From positions 1-45,808 of the forward strand of contig JAFDXD010000028.1 of assembly GCA_018268135.1 (NCBI GenBank): a stretch of DNA of 45,808 nucleotides, written 5' to 3'. Positions 26,016-33,568 of the stretch are shown here, piece after piece. Position 1 is the stretch's first letter; the number at the start of each line of letters is the position of its first letter. The position numbers and the translations under genes are program-made. The notes beneath the pieces were generated by a model. The model was not told the origin of the DNA, did not search any database, and was given only the letters and a program-made list of their open reading frames with translations. Source of the stretch: Bacteroidota bacterium (GTDB taxonomy: Bacteria > Bacteroidota > Bacteroidia > Chitinophagales > Chitinophagaceae).

Positions 26016-27869
26016 TTATTTTTTATTTCCTTTATTTTTCAATTCCTGCATTTTTCGCTGGGCTTCCTGCATGGCTTCCATACGCTCCGCCAATTTCGAT
26101 TTTTTTACAGGCTGCTTTCGCTTCTCACTTATTTCTGCTAATATTTTTTCGTGGTTAATAATATACTTCTGAATAACTATTTGAAGTATTAGGGTAATAG
26201 TGTTAGAGATGGTGTAATACCAGGTAAGTGCTGAGGGAAGCCTGTTAAATACACCCAACAATAATACCGGGAAAATATATGGCATATACTTCATGAGAGG
26301 ATTGCTATTGTCCTGCATAGAGTTCATACTATATATAGAAATTAATAAGCTGGTAACAACTGCTGTTAATGTAAACAAACTTACATGGTCGCCATAAAAA
26401 GGAATATTAAAAGGCAATTTATAAATGCTATCATAAGAAGCAAGGTCTTTCGCCCATAAAAAACTTTTGCCACGCAAATCAATATTAGATTGAAAGAAGT
26501 AATACAGTGACATGAAAATAGGAATTTGCAATAATGCAGGCAAGCAACCTCCCAAGGGGCTTACTCCTGCACTTTTCCATAGTTTCATTTGTTCCATACT
26601 GAATGCCTGCTGATCCATTTGCTTTGTTTTTGGATCTGTAAACTTTAGCTTCAATGCATCTACTTCAGGTTTCAGCAATTTCATTTTGGCGCCACTCAAA
26701 TAACTTTTATATAAAATAGGAGAAGTAATTAAACGAATTAAAAGAGTAAGCAATAAAATAACCATACCCATACTAGCCACATTCTTTTGCAAAAACTCAA
26801 ATACAGGTAATAAAAAATACCTATTAATATATTTTACAAATGCAAAAATACCACTGCCATAAGGCACCATATTTTCCATTTTATTATCATATTTTTTTAA
26901 AATATTATAATCGCTGGGGCCGTAATATAGTTGCAATGCTACACTTGCATCTCTGCCGGGCTGTAGGTTTAGCCGGGCGTTGGTTGTACTTCTTACCAGA
27001 TAGGTATTGGTATCAGATGGCACTTTCCATTCAGTTGTAACGTTGGTCATTTTATCCTTTGCCGAAAGAGCTGCAATAAAAAATTGTTGCTTTACTCCAA
27101 TCCAGTCTAATGGCTGGTTAAAAGTTTTCGTATCTCCTTTCCCTGCATATTCAAAATCAAATTTGTTATCTTTTACAAAACTGATATGAGTTTGAGTTTC
27201 TTCATATTTATAATCTTTCTCTATTTGGTCGGCTTCAGTTTGCCATACCAGGTTTAAGGCATTTTGCGAAAAAAGATTATTGGCATCTTTGATGATGATA
27301 TTAAAGTTTATCATGTAGTCATTTGCCGGAATGATATATTGATGTGTAATTTGCCTACCGGAAGAATCGCCGGCAGTAAATACAAGTGTTTGGCTTTTAT
27401 CTGCATTTACTATTACTGGCTGGGCAGTAAATATTAGGTCGGACGAGTTTTCAGTATGGTTGGCTTTATCCTGAAAAGGATATGATATTTTATTAAAATC
27501 GCCATGCTGCAATACTACATTTGTGCTGTCGTATTTTTTATAATTCTTTAAAATTACTTCTTCGGGCTGGGCGCCTTTTGAGCTAAAAGTAATTTTCATT
27601 ACTTCATTTTCAATAGTTATATTTTGTGCCTTAGCACCCTCAGCCTGAAAGCTGCTTTGACTTTCTGTGCTTTTTAAAGAGTCAGTTTTTAAAGAATCTA
27701 AATGAGCAATTTTAGGGTCAATTTTTGGCTTTGCTGCTTCAATAGAATCTGCAATACGTTTTTGCTCTCCTTCATACTTAAGCCTGCTCTTACTGTTAAT
27801 CGCAAACATTCCAATTAGAAGGGCGCCTATTAAAATAAATCCAATAATCGTATTTCTATCCATTCCCAT
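26016..27869 (-). CDS. yidC: Membrane protein insertase YidC
   Basis: A 617-residue Oxa1/YidC/Alb3 insertase of the inner membrane that inserts and folds membrane proteins with or without SecYEG. The order is: an N-terminal transmembrane segment (TIIGFILIGALLIGMFAIN), a large periplasmic beta-sandwich domain (about 60-350), and the core membrane domain from about 355 (YFLLPVFEFLQ). MVILLLTLLIRLITSPI contains the conserved arginine of the hydrophilic groove. GGCLPALLQIPIFMSLYYFF is the next span, then LFTLTAVVTSLLISIYSM, and the last span LTWYYTISNTITLILQIVIQ. A basic C-terminal tail (KRKQPVKKSKLAERM...KNKGNKK) fits ribosome contact. It is transcribed alone from a promoter box at 27892-27899. 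Confidence 0.97.
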   Translation of the reverse strand: MGMDRNTIIGFILIGALLIGMFAINSKSRLKYEGEQKRIADSIEAAKPKIDPKIAHLDSLKTDSLKSTESQSSFQAEGAKAQNITIENEVMKITFSSKGAQPEEVILKNYKKYDSTNVVLQHGDFNKISYPFQDKANHTENSSDLIFTAQPVIVNADKSQTLVFTAGDSSGRQITHQYIIPANDYMINFNIIIKDANNLFSQNALNLVWQTEADQIEKDYKYEETQTHISFVKDNKFDFEYAGKGDTKTFNQPLDWIGVKQQFFIAALSAKDKMTNVTTEWKVPSDTNTYLVRSTTNARLNLQPGRDASVALQLYYGPSDYNILKKYDNKMENMVPYGSGIFAFVKYINRYFLLPVFEFLQKNVASMGMVILLLTLLIRLITSPILYKSYLSGAKMKLLKPEVDALKLKFTDPKTKQMDQQAFSMEQMKLWKSAGVSPLGGCLPALLQIPIFMSLYYFFQSNIDLRGKSFLWAKDLASYDSIYKLPFNIPFYGDHVSLFTLTAVVTSLLISIYSMNSMQDNSNPLMKYMPYIFPVLLLGVFNRLPSALTWYYTISNTITLILQIVIQKYIINHEKILAEISEKRKQPVKKSKLAERMEAMQEAQRKMQELKNKGNKK

Positions 27870-27891
27870 GATGTAGTATTATTTAAGGGGG

Positions 27892-27899
27892 CAAAGGTA
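27892..27899 (-). promoter_or_regulatory. -7 element of the yidC promoter
   Basis: TACCTTTG on the minus strand, in TTACCTTTGC, 22 bp before the ATG at 27869. The position of a -33 element (about 27919) falls inside the terminator stem of the gene upstream. Confidence 0.6.
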
Positions 27900-27913
27900 A
27901 TTTAATAAAAAAA

Positions 27914-27940
27914 GAAATGCCCTTTTTAAAGGGCATTTTT
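27914..27940 (-). terminator. Rho-independent terminator of rplY
   Basis: On the minus strand AATGCCCTTT and AAAGGGCATT form a stem of about 10 bp with a very short loop, followed by TCTTTTTTT. It stands about 20 bp behind the rplY stop and directly before the yidC promoter. Confidence 0.82.
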
Positions 27941-27958
27941 ATCTTAGATTGAGAATTG

Positions 27959-28588
27959 TTATTTTTTTGCAGCAGATGCAGCGGCGGCGGGTGCGGCAGC
28001 AGCTGGAGCAGCGGCTTTAGGTGCGGCAGCTTCTTCCTGTTTCAACTGGCGTGTCATGGTTACAGAAGCTATTGGAATTCTTGGAGAATTTAATACTTCC
28101 ATATTGTCTGCCTTAATATCCTGAACCCTGATATTTTGGTTAAGCTCTAAACTATTAATATCTACCTCAATGGATTCTTTTAAATACTTTGGTAAAGTTT
28201 TTACCTTAATATTTTTCATTTTGGTAACTAATTTACCGCCGGCTTTTACACCTGCAGGAGTACCTACATATTTTAAAGGAAGCGTTGCAATTACCTTTTT
28301 ATCTTCTACTAATTCAAGAAAATCCACATGGGTAAGTACATCAGATACTTTGTTAAATTGTAAATCTTTCAAAATACAGCGATAAGTATTGCCCGCAACT
28401 TTTATTTCGGCAAGCATAAACTCAGAAGTGTAAACAATAGATTTAAAAGATGCTGCTGGTGCAGAGAAATTTACTTCAGCCTTGCCACCGTAAATTACAC
28501 CTGGCACAAGTTGCTGAGAGCGAAGTTGGCGGGTGGCTTTTTTTCCGCTTTCGGTCCTCAGTTGTCCTTCGATTGTAATTGATTTCAT
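27959..28588 (-). CDS. rplY: 50S ribosomal protein L25 / general stress protein Ctc
   Basis: A 209-residue long-form L25 (Ctc/TL5 type), which binds 5S rRNA on the large subunit. The N-terminal L25 domain (about 1-90) begins MKSITIEGQLRTESGKKATR and includes LVPGVIYGGKAEVNFSAP and CILKDLQFNKVSDVLTHVDFL. The C-terminal TL5 beta domain (about 95-180) has LPLKYVGTPAGVKAGGKLV and LPKYLKESIEVDINSLELN. The tail after about 185 is a low-complexity Ala/Pro/Lys extension (AAAPKAAAPAAAAPAAAASA), common in Bacteroidota ribosomal proteins. It lies 97 bp behind prs on the same strand and has its own -7 box, so it can be transcribed both with prs and alone. Confidence 0.95.
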   Translation of the reverse strand: MKSITIEGQLRTESGKKATRQLRSQQLVPGVIYGGKAEVNFSAPAASFKSIVYTSEFMLAEIKVAGNTYRCILKDLQFNKVSDVLTHVDFLELVEDKKVIATLPLKYVGTPAGVKAGGKLVTKMKNIKVKTLPKYLKESIEVDINSLELNQNIRVQDIKADNMEVLNSPRIPIASVTMTRQLKQEEAAAPKAAAPAAAAPAAAASAAKK

Positions 28589-28611
28589 TTGTATGATTTT
28601 TTTATGAGGCG

Positions 28612-28619
28612 CAAAGGTA
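28612..28619 (-). promoter_or_regulatory. -7 element of the rplY promoter
   Basis: TACCTTTG on the minus strand, in TTACCTTTGC, 23 bp before the rplY ATG and within the prs-rplY intergenic region. No clear TTG 19 bp upstream. Confidence 0.58.
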
Positions 28620-28685
28620 AGTTATAAAACTCAAATTACTTCTCTAATTCCCAAAAATCATAAAATTAAAAAAAGGGATAAATAA

Positions 28686-29639
28686 TTATTTTTTTATGCC
28701 TGCTCTCCCCCTGATAAACAAGCTGTTAATACTCTTATTTTCGTAAGCATTACGCAATGCTACTGCAAATAATTCATCTACACTTAATACTTTAATTTTA
28801 TCGCAGAGAGGTTTAATTGGTATAGTATCACATACTACAAGCTCTTCTAATACGCTATTTTGGATATTTTCATAAGCTTTACCACTCAATACCGGGTGCG
28901 TACAAAGCGCCCTTACACTTCTTGCGCCTTTTTCCTTCATAAGGCCGGCACTTTTGGCAAGAGTGCCTCCGGTATCACATATATCATCAATTAATACAAT
29001 ATCCCTGTCAGTAACATCTCCAATTACCACCATGCTGGCTATTTCATTTGCTCTTTTTCTATGCTTATCGCAAATTACCATATCACATTCAAAAAAACTG
29101 GCAATTTCTCTTATCCTGTTAGCACTTCCAACATCCGGGGCTGCAAATGTGAGGTTTGCCAACTGCAAATTTTCAATATAAGGTATAAAAATGGCTGAAG
29201 AATCCAGGTGATCTACCGGGATATCGAAATAGCCTTGTATTTGAGGTGCATGAAGATCCATAGTAACTACCCTGTCGGCTCCGGCTGCTACCAACATATT
29301 GGCTACCAGTTTTGATCCTATCGCTACTCTTGGCCGGTCTTTTCTATCCTGCCGGGCAAACCCATAGTAAGGGATAACAGCTATTACTTTATAAGCAGAT
29401 GCTCTTTTTGCAGCATCAATCATTAACAACAATTCCATTAGGTTATCTGTTGGCGAAAAAGTACTTTGCACCAAAAAAACAAAGCGGCCCCTGATACTTT
29501 CTTGAAATTCTACCCCTATTTCTCCATCACTAAATCTTTGAATATTGACCCTGCCAAGCGGTTCACCAAATTTTTTAGCTATTTTTTCTGCCAGGTACTT
29601 TGATCCGGTGCCTGAAAATATTTTTGCATTAGACTCCAT
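28686..29639 (-). CDS. prs: Ribose-phosphate pyrophosphokinase (PRPP synthetase)
   Basis: A 317-residue enzyme that makes PRPP from ribose 5-phosphate and ATP, the precursor of purines, pyrimidines, histidine, tryptophan and NAD. Class I features are intact: KIFSGTGSKYLAEKIAKKFG at the N-terminus, QRFSDGEIGVEFQESIRG, the flexible-loop region IPYYGFARQDRKDRPRV, the cation-binding HAPQIQGYFDIPVDHL, and the PRPP loop VLIDDICDTGGTLAKSA. The start codon (29639) is immediately preceded by TATCTTCA, a near match to the -7 element. It is followed by rplY after 97 bp, a link seen in other bacteria. Confidence 0.97.
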   Translation of the reverse strand: MESNAKIFSGTGSKYLAEKIAKKFGEPLGRVNIQRFSDGEIGVEFQESIRGRFVFLVQSTFSPTDNLMELLLMIDAAKRASAYKVIAVIPYYGFARQDRKDRPRVAIGSKLVANMLVAAGADRVVTMDLHAPQIQGYFDIPVDHLDSSAIFIPYIENLQLANLTFAAPDVGSANRIREIASFFECDMVICDKHRKRANEIASMVVIGDVTDRDIVLIDDICDTGGTLAKSAGLMKEKGARSVRALCTHPVLSGKAYENIQNSVLEELVVCDTIPIKPLCDKIKVLSVDELFAVALRNAYENKSINSLFIRGRAGIKK

Positions 29640-29850
29640 GTGAAGATAAGTTGGTTGATAGAAGTGCGAAATTACAGTTTAGTTTACATGTAAAATGTTT
29701 CAATAAAAAAAATGTTGAAATACTGTTTAGAAATATATTATTGCCCTGTATAAAAGTTACAAAATATTGCTTACTGTTTTAAAAAAACAATCGGGAAATG
29801 CAGGGATAACATATAAAAAAATGTAACTTGATACCCTATCTTTACCGTTA

Positions 29851-30552
29851 ATGACAGAAAAAACTACTTCTACCAACTCTATAAAAAACTGGGCTACCGA
29901 TGATCGACCCAGAGAAAAGATGGCCAGCAAGGGCGCCGCAGCATTAAGTAATTCTGAGTTGCTTGGAATCATTATTAATAATGGCAATAAAGAAAAATCT
30001 GCAGTAAGTATTGCAAAAGAAATTTTAAAGCTTAGCCATGATAACCTGAGCGAATTAGGCAAAATGTCTATTAAAGACCTTCAAAAGATTAAAGGCATTG
30101 GCATTGCAAAAGCCATAACCATTGCGGCTGCCTTAGAGCTTGGCCGCAGAAGACAAACTGAAGATATATTGGAGAGAAAGGTAGTAAGAAACAGTAACGA
30201 AATTGCAGAATACCTTAAGTTAAATTTGAAAGATTACCGCCACGAAGTATTTGCAGTGCTGTACTTAAACAGAGCTAATAAAATAAAAAGTTTTCAGGTG
30301 CTTAGCAGTGGTGGATTAACGGGTACAATTGCCGACCCTCGTATTATTTTAAAAAAAGCAATTGAAGAAGAAGCTACTTCAATTATTTTAACGCACAATC
30401 ATCCCTCCGGTAGCTTAAAACCAAGCAAAGCCGATGAAGAAATTACCTATAAAATAAAACAAGCTGCAGCTTACCTCGATATAAAGGTACTGGACCATAT
30501 TATTGTAAGCGAAGAGGGCTATTTTAGCTTTGCAGATGAAGGTATTTTATAA
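29851..30552 (+). CDS. radC: RadC family JAB/MPN-domain protein
   Basis: A 233-residue protein of the RadC/YkfG family. The N-terminal part (about 1-95) holds a UPF-type helix-hairpin-helix (MSIKDLQKIKGIGIAKAITI) and the C-terminal part (about 105-233) the JAMM metalloprotease-like fold. That fold is seen in HEVFAVLYLNRANKI, GTIADPRIILKKAIEEE, and the zinc-binding pattern LTHNHPSGSLKPSKADEE (H-x-H-P...D), ending LDHIIVSEEGYFSFADEG. The old annotation as a repair protein is doubtful in the literature; a role linked to natural transformation has been proposed in some species. Near match to the -7 box (TATCTTTA, 29837-29844) lies 7 bp before the ATG. It converges with the DUF3467 gene. Confidence 0.93.
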   Translation: MTEKTTSTNSIKNWATDDRPREKMASKGAAALSNSELLGIIINNGNKEKSAVSIAKEILKLSHDNLSELGKMSIKDLQKIKGIGIAKAITIAAALELGRRRQTEDILERKVVRNSNEIAEYLKLNLKDYRHEVFAVLYLNRANKIKSFQVLSSGGLTGTIADPRIILKKAIEEEATSIILTHNHPSGSLKPSKADEEITYKIKQAAAYLDIKVLDHIIVSEEGYFSFADEGIL

Positions 30553-30556
30553 AAAA

Positions 30557-30871
30557 TTATGCCTGTGCAGCAGGGCCCCCAAAATTAAAAGGCAATTCTA
30601 CTGACTCAATATCCTGAATGACACCATTTGCATTTTCAAATTTTTGCACATTTTCAATCATTGCTTTCATCAAGCGTTTGGCATGAAAAGGGGTCATAAT
30701 AATCCGGCTTTTCACTTTACTTTTAGGTGTACCAGGCATTACATTTACAAAGTCTATTACAAATTCAGCATGGCTATGGGTAATGATGGCCAGATTTGCA
30801 TAAGTGCCTTCAGACATCTCTTCTGATATTTCGATATTAATTTGGTTGGCTTGGTCTTTTGGAATATCCAC
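30557..30871 (-). CDS. DUF3467 family protein
   Basis: A 104-residue cytoplasmic protein of the DUF3467 family, identified from its strongly conserved pattern: INIEISEEMSEGTYANLAII, THSHAEFVIDFVNVMPGTPK, KVKSRIIMTPFHAKRLMKAM and NVQKFENANGVI. No known catalytic residues. Members are short, widespread in Bacteroidota and other phyla, and have no established function that I know. The C-terminus (LPFNFGGPAAQA) is not part of the conserved core. It is convergent with radC, 4 bp between stops, and no terminator lies between them. Confidence 0.87.
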   Translation of the reverse strand: MDIPKDQANQINIEISEEMSEGTYANLAIITHSHAEFVIDFVNVMPGTPKSKVKSRIIMTPFHAKRLMKAMIENVQKFENANGVIQDIESVELPFNFGGPAAQA

Positions 30872-30914
30872 TTTTATTTTTTTTCGGAAGGTAGTATTTA
30901 AAAACTTTTTCTAA

Positions 30915-30946
30915 AAAAAAGTTGCCTTTTTTAAGGCAACTTTTTT
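30915..30946. terminator. Terminator behind the SusC/SusD operon (may act in both directions)
   Basis: AAGTTGCC / GGCAACTT stem around a short T-rich loop (about 30920-30942), with T's on both sides depending on strand. On the minus strand it lies about 20 bp after the last gene of the SusC-SusD-lipoprotein operon. Confidence 0.82.
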
Positions 30947-30963
30947 AAAATAACTATGAAATA

Positions 30964-31854
30964 TTATTGTCTTTGAAATTGGATAACATTGGCTCCGAAA
31001 CTTCCTGCTGCTACAGTATGTATTAAAGAAATACTTACAATATGATCGCAGGGAGCTACATAATCATCAGGTCCCGGAGGTGTAGCGCTATTAACCGAAA
31101 TGGGGCCATAAGGCCATCCTGGAGGGTAGCCTATTGGGCCATACACCTGTTTTGCTACAGAAGTAGTATTGTTTGCAGGGTTCACTGTAATAATGATGGG
31201 CAATCCCTGAGGAGCTCCGTAGAAAAAAGAAAGATGTGTAGCATCAATTACCGTTACAGCAATTGGGTCTCCTACACCATAGTCTGCCCAATCATCTCTT
31301 AATACTTTGTAGCTGCCTACAAAATCAGCAGAGTTGAATGCACAAATAGCTGAATAACGGATACTGGTAACCACACCGCCATATTCACCGCCTACACCAG
31401 AGCCATAAGGGATACCCACTAATGGAAAGGCTTCAAATTTTCCACCATCTTTAGTATAAATATCTACACCAAAATCATAATTATCTCCCAAAGCTATGGG
31501 AGCGCCAAAAGCGCTAATAATATCACTTCCTTTTACATTAATAGTAGCTGGCCATGAAGTAATTCCGGCTTTAAACAATTTAACATTGGCATTATTTCCA
31601 TTTTTTCTAACTACTACATCCATTTTAGTTGGTGGTACATCGTTCGGAAATTTTAATGTAATTGTAAAATTTGCATTAAATGCCGCAGCAGATGTAGGAG
31701 TTGAAACTGAAATAGCCTGATCACCGGTAGTACCTGCAATTAAATTAGGTACCGGTACCCTGATAAGGGTAGGTATTTTAGGATTATCACTTTTTCGGCA
31801 AGCACCCAATACCAATAGTAGAGAGATGATTCCGTATGATACTATATTTTTCAT
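30964..31854 (-). CDS. Putative outer-membrane lipoprotein of the SusC/SusD operon
   Basis: A 296-residue lipoprotein with signal MKNIVSYGIISLLLVLGAC (lipobox LGAC, Cys19) followed by RKSDNPK. The mature part is beta-rich with no motif I recognise: a repeated-looking N-terminal sheet (FTITLKFPNDVPPTKMDVVV), a Gly-rich region GSGVGGEYGGVVTSIRYSAI, and SYKVLRDDWADYGVGDPIAV. It is the third gene after SusC and SusD homologues (26 bp from SusD), the place where SusE/SusF-type surface glycan-binding lipoproteins usually sit. A surface-exposed accessory binding protein is the likely role. The substrate is unknown because no enzyme gene is nearby. Confidence 0.78.
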   Translation of the reverse strand: MKNIVSYGIISLLLVLGACRKSDNPKIPTLIRVPVPNLIAGTTGDQAISVSTPTSAAAFNANFTITLKFPNDVPPTKMDVVVRKNGNNANVKLFKAGITSWPATINVKGSDIISAFGAPIALGDNYDFGVDIYTKDGGKFEAFPLVGIPYGSGVGGEYGGVVTSIRYSAICAFNSADFVGSYKVLRDDWADYGVGDPIAVTVIDATHLSFFYGAPQGLPIIITVNPANNTTSVAKQVYGPIGYPPGWPYGPISVNSATPPGPDDYVAPCDHIVSISLIHTVAAGSFGANVIQFQRQ

Positions 31855-31880
31855 TTATTAATATTTAAAGTTTATAAAAT

Positions 31881-33548
31881 TTATGGTTGCCAAAATACTT
31901 TATAAGATGAAGGTACCTTTTGAGCCGGAGCATTTGAGTTAGAGGACAATTCTTCTGCTGGCCAGTAAAATGACAGAGGGTATGGCACACTTTGCGAAAC
32001 AGGAACCGGCAATTGTGGGTCAACCAAAGGATTGCCATGAAGTGGAGGTTGTACAAAACCACCCGGAGCCATGGTTGGGTCATTGGGGTTAAATAATACT
32101 GGGAAACCTGTTCTCCTGTAATCAGAATAAGAATCTACAGCATTACCATAAAATGCCTGAATCCACTTTTGAGTAATAATTATTTGCAATTGCTTATTAG
32201 CATCATTGGCTGTAACAGCAGCATCATACTCGGCCATTACATTACTAATATAAGTAGTAGCTGCAGAGGTAGAAGCTAATGCAGGAGCAGCATTTCCGCT
32301 AGCAGTAACTACATAATCTACCTGTTTAAACGATTCAGTAATTGCAGCAAGCAATTTAGCCCTGGCGTCACCTGGGATAACTCCGGTACTTATTAGTTCT
32401 GCTTCCATATAAAGCCTGTCAGCATAAGTAATAATTCTGTATGGTACTGCACCAGAAGCGCTTGAAGCTGAAAGTGTTTTTCCGGCTCCATCATCATACA
32501 ATCCACCCACGGGGTAAATACCTTCTGTAGTTAAAGTTTTTTGTTGAGAAAACCCAGAGTTAATACCATTTGTTCCAAAATAAATTGAAATGAATGATCC
32601 ATCCCGATATTCGGTAGCATTGTTATCATTGGTATTAGTTTGCCCTGCTTTTACCTGATTGTAAAAGTAATATGGAATACGTGGGTCAGGATTGTTTTTA
32701 AAAATCTTCTGATTGTACCCTTTCATTATTTCATAAAACCAGGGGCTGATATACTGTGTTTTTTGTGAAGCAGAATATTCTCCATAACCCGGAGTTTTAT
32801 TAACTGTGCTGTGTGGAAGGTTAAAGCTTTCTGTAGTAGAGCTAATCAAATTACCACTGGCAATAAGTGCAGCTACATCAGCGCTCACATTTTTCACCCT
32901 TCTTTCTTTTAACAACATATCTAACTTGATGGTATTAGCACATTTAATCCATTTTGATACACTGCCATTATAAATCACATCATCTGTCCCTGGATTAAGT
33001 GCATTTGGGGCAGGGTTATTTAGATTAGAAATACCCTCATCTATCAAAGCTAATAATTTAGGGTAAATATCAGAGCCTTTATCAAACTTTGGATTTTTAA
33101 TGCCTGCAATAAATTGGTTAGCTTCTGTATAAGGAATATCTCCCCACACATCTACTAACTGGCTAAAAGCAAATGCCTTGATTATTTTTGCAATACCGGC
33201 ATATTTGTAATTACCATCTTTTGTCGCTTTATCAATAATGATATTTACATTGGTTAGAAGTGTTATATAATATGAATCCCACATTCCTCCTATATCAGAG
33301 GGGCCGGAACCGTAATCATTGGCACTTTCCCTCACCACTATCCTGTGCATATATACTTCTAAGGTACTTTGAATGCCACTTTCATTAGCATTACCAATAT
33401 TGGCTTCTACTGTAGGAAGTAAAATATTTACCGGTAGTGAAGCAGGGTTGTTAGGATCCACATTTATATCGTACTTGCTTTTAGTACATGAATTCCCTAA
33501 AATGCCCATGAGAGCAATCGGGATAATATATTTAAATTTATTTATCAT
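31881..33548 (-). CDS. SusD/RagB-type nutrient-binding outer-membrane lipoprotein
   Basis: A 555-residue lipoprotein that caps the SusC transporter and binds ligand. Signal MINKFKYIIPIALMGILGNSC with lipobox GNSC, then TKSKYDINVDPNNPASLPVN. The all-helical core shows IDVNPNNP-type opening, TLLTNVNIIIDKATKDGNYK and IIKAFAFSQLVDVWGDIPYT, the typical SusD segment in which AFAFSQLVD and GDIPY mark the TPR-like helices. The C-terminal half includes KTQYISPWFYEIMKG, ITQKWIQAFYGNAVDSYSDY, and RRTGFPV. The sequence fits the SusD-like_2 subgroup. It lies 20 bp after the SusC gene and 26 bp before the accessory lipoprotein. The ligand cannot be read from the sequence. Confidence 0.92.
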   Translation of the reverse strand: MINKFKYIIPIALMGILGNSCTKSKYDINVDPNNPASLPVNILLPTVEANIGNANESGIQSTLEVYMHRIVVRESANDYGSGPSDIGGMWDSYYITLLTNVNIIIDKATKDGNYKYAGIAKIIKAFAFSQLVDVWGDIPYTEANQFIAGIKNPKFDKGSDIYPKLLALIDEGISNLNNPAPNALNPGTDDVIYNGSVSKWIKCANTIKLDMLLKERRVKNVSADVAALIASGNLISSTTESFNLPHSTVNKTPGYGEYSASQKTQYISPWFYEIMKGYNQKIFKNNPDPRIPYYFYNQVKAGQTNTNDNNATEYRDGSFISIYFGTNGINSGFSQQKTLTTEGIYPVGGLYDDGAGKTLSASSASGAVPYRIITYADRLYMEAELISTGVIPGDARAKLLAAITESFKQVDYVVTASGNAAPALASTSAATTYISNVMAEYDAAVTANDANKQLQIIITQKWIQAFYGNAVDSYSDYRRTGFPVLFNPNDPTMAPGGFVQPPLHGNPLVDPQLPVPVSQSVPYPLSFYWPAEELSSNSNAPAQKVPSSYKVFWQP

Positions 33549-33568
33549 GATTAAATGATTTTTTTGAA

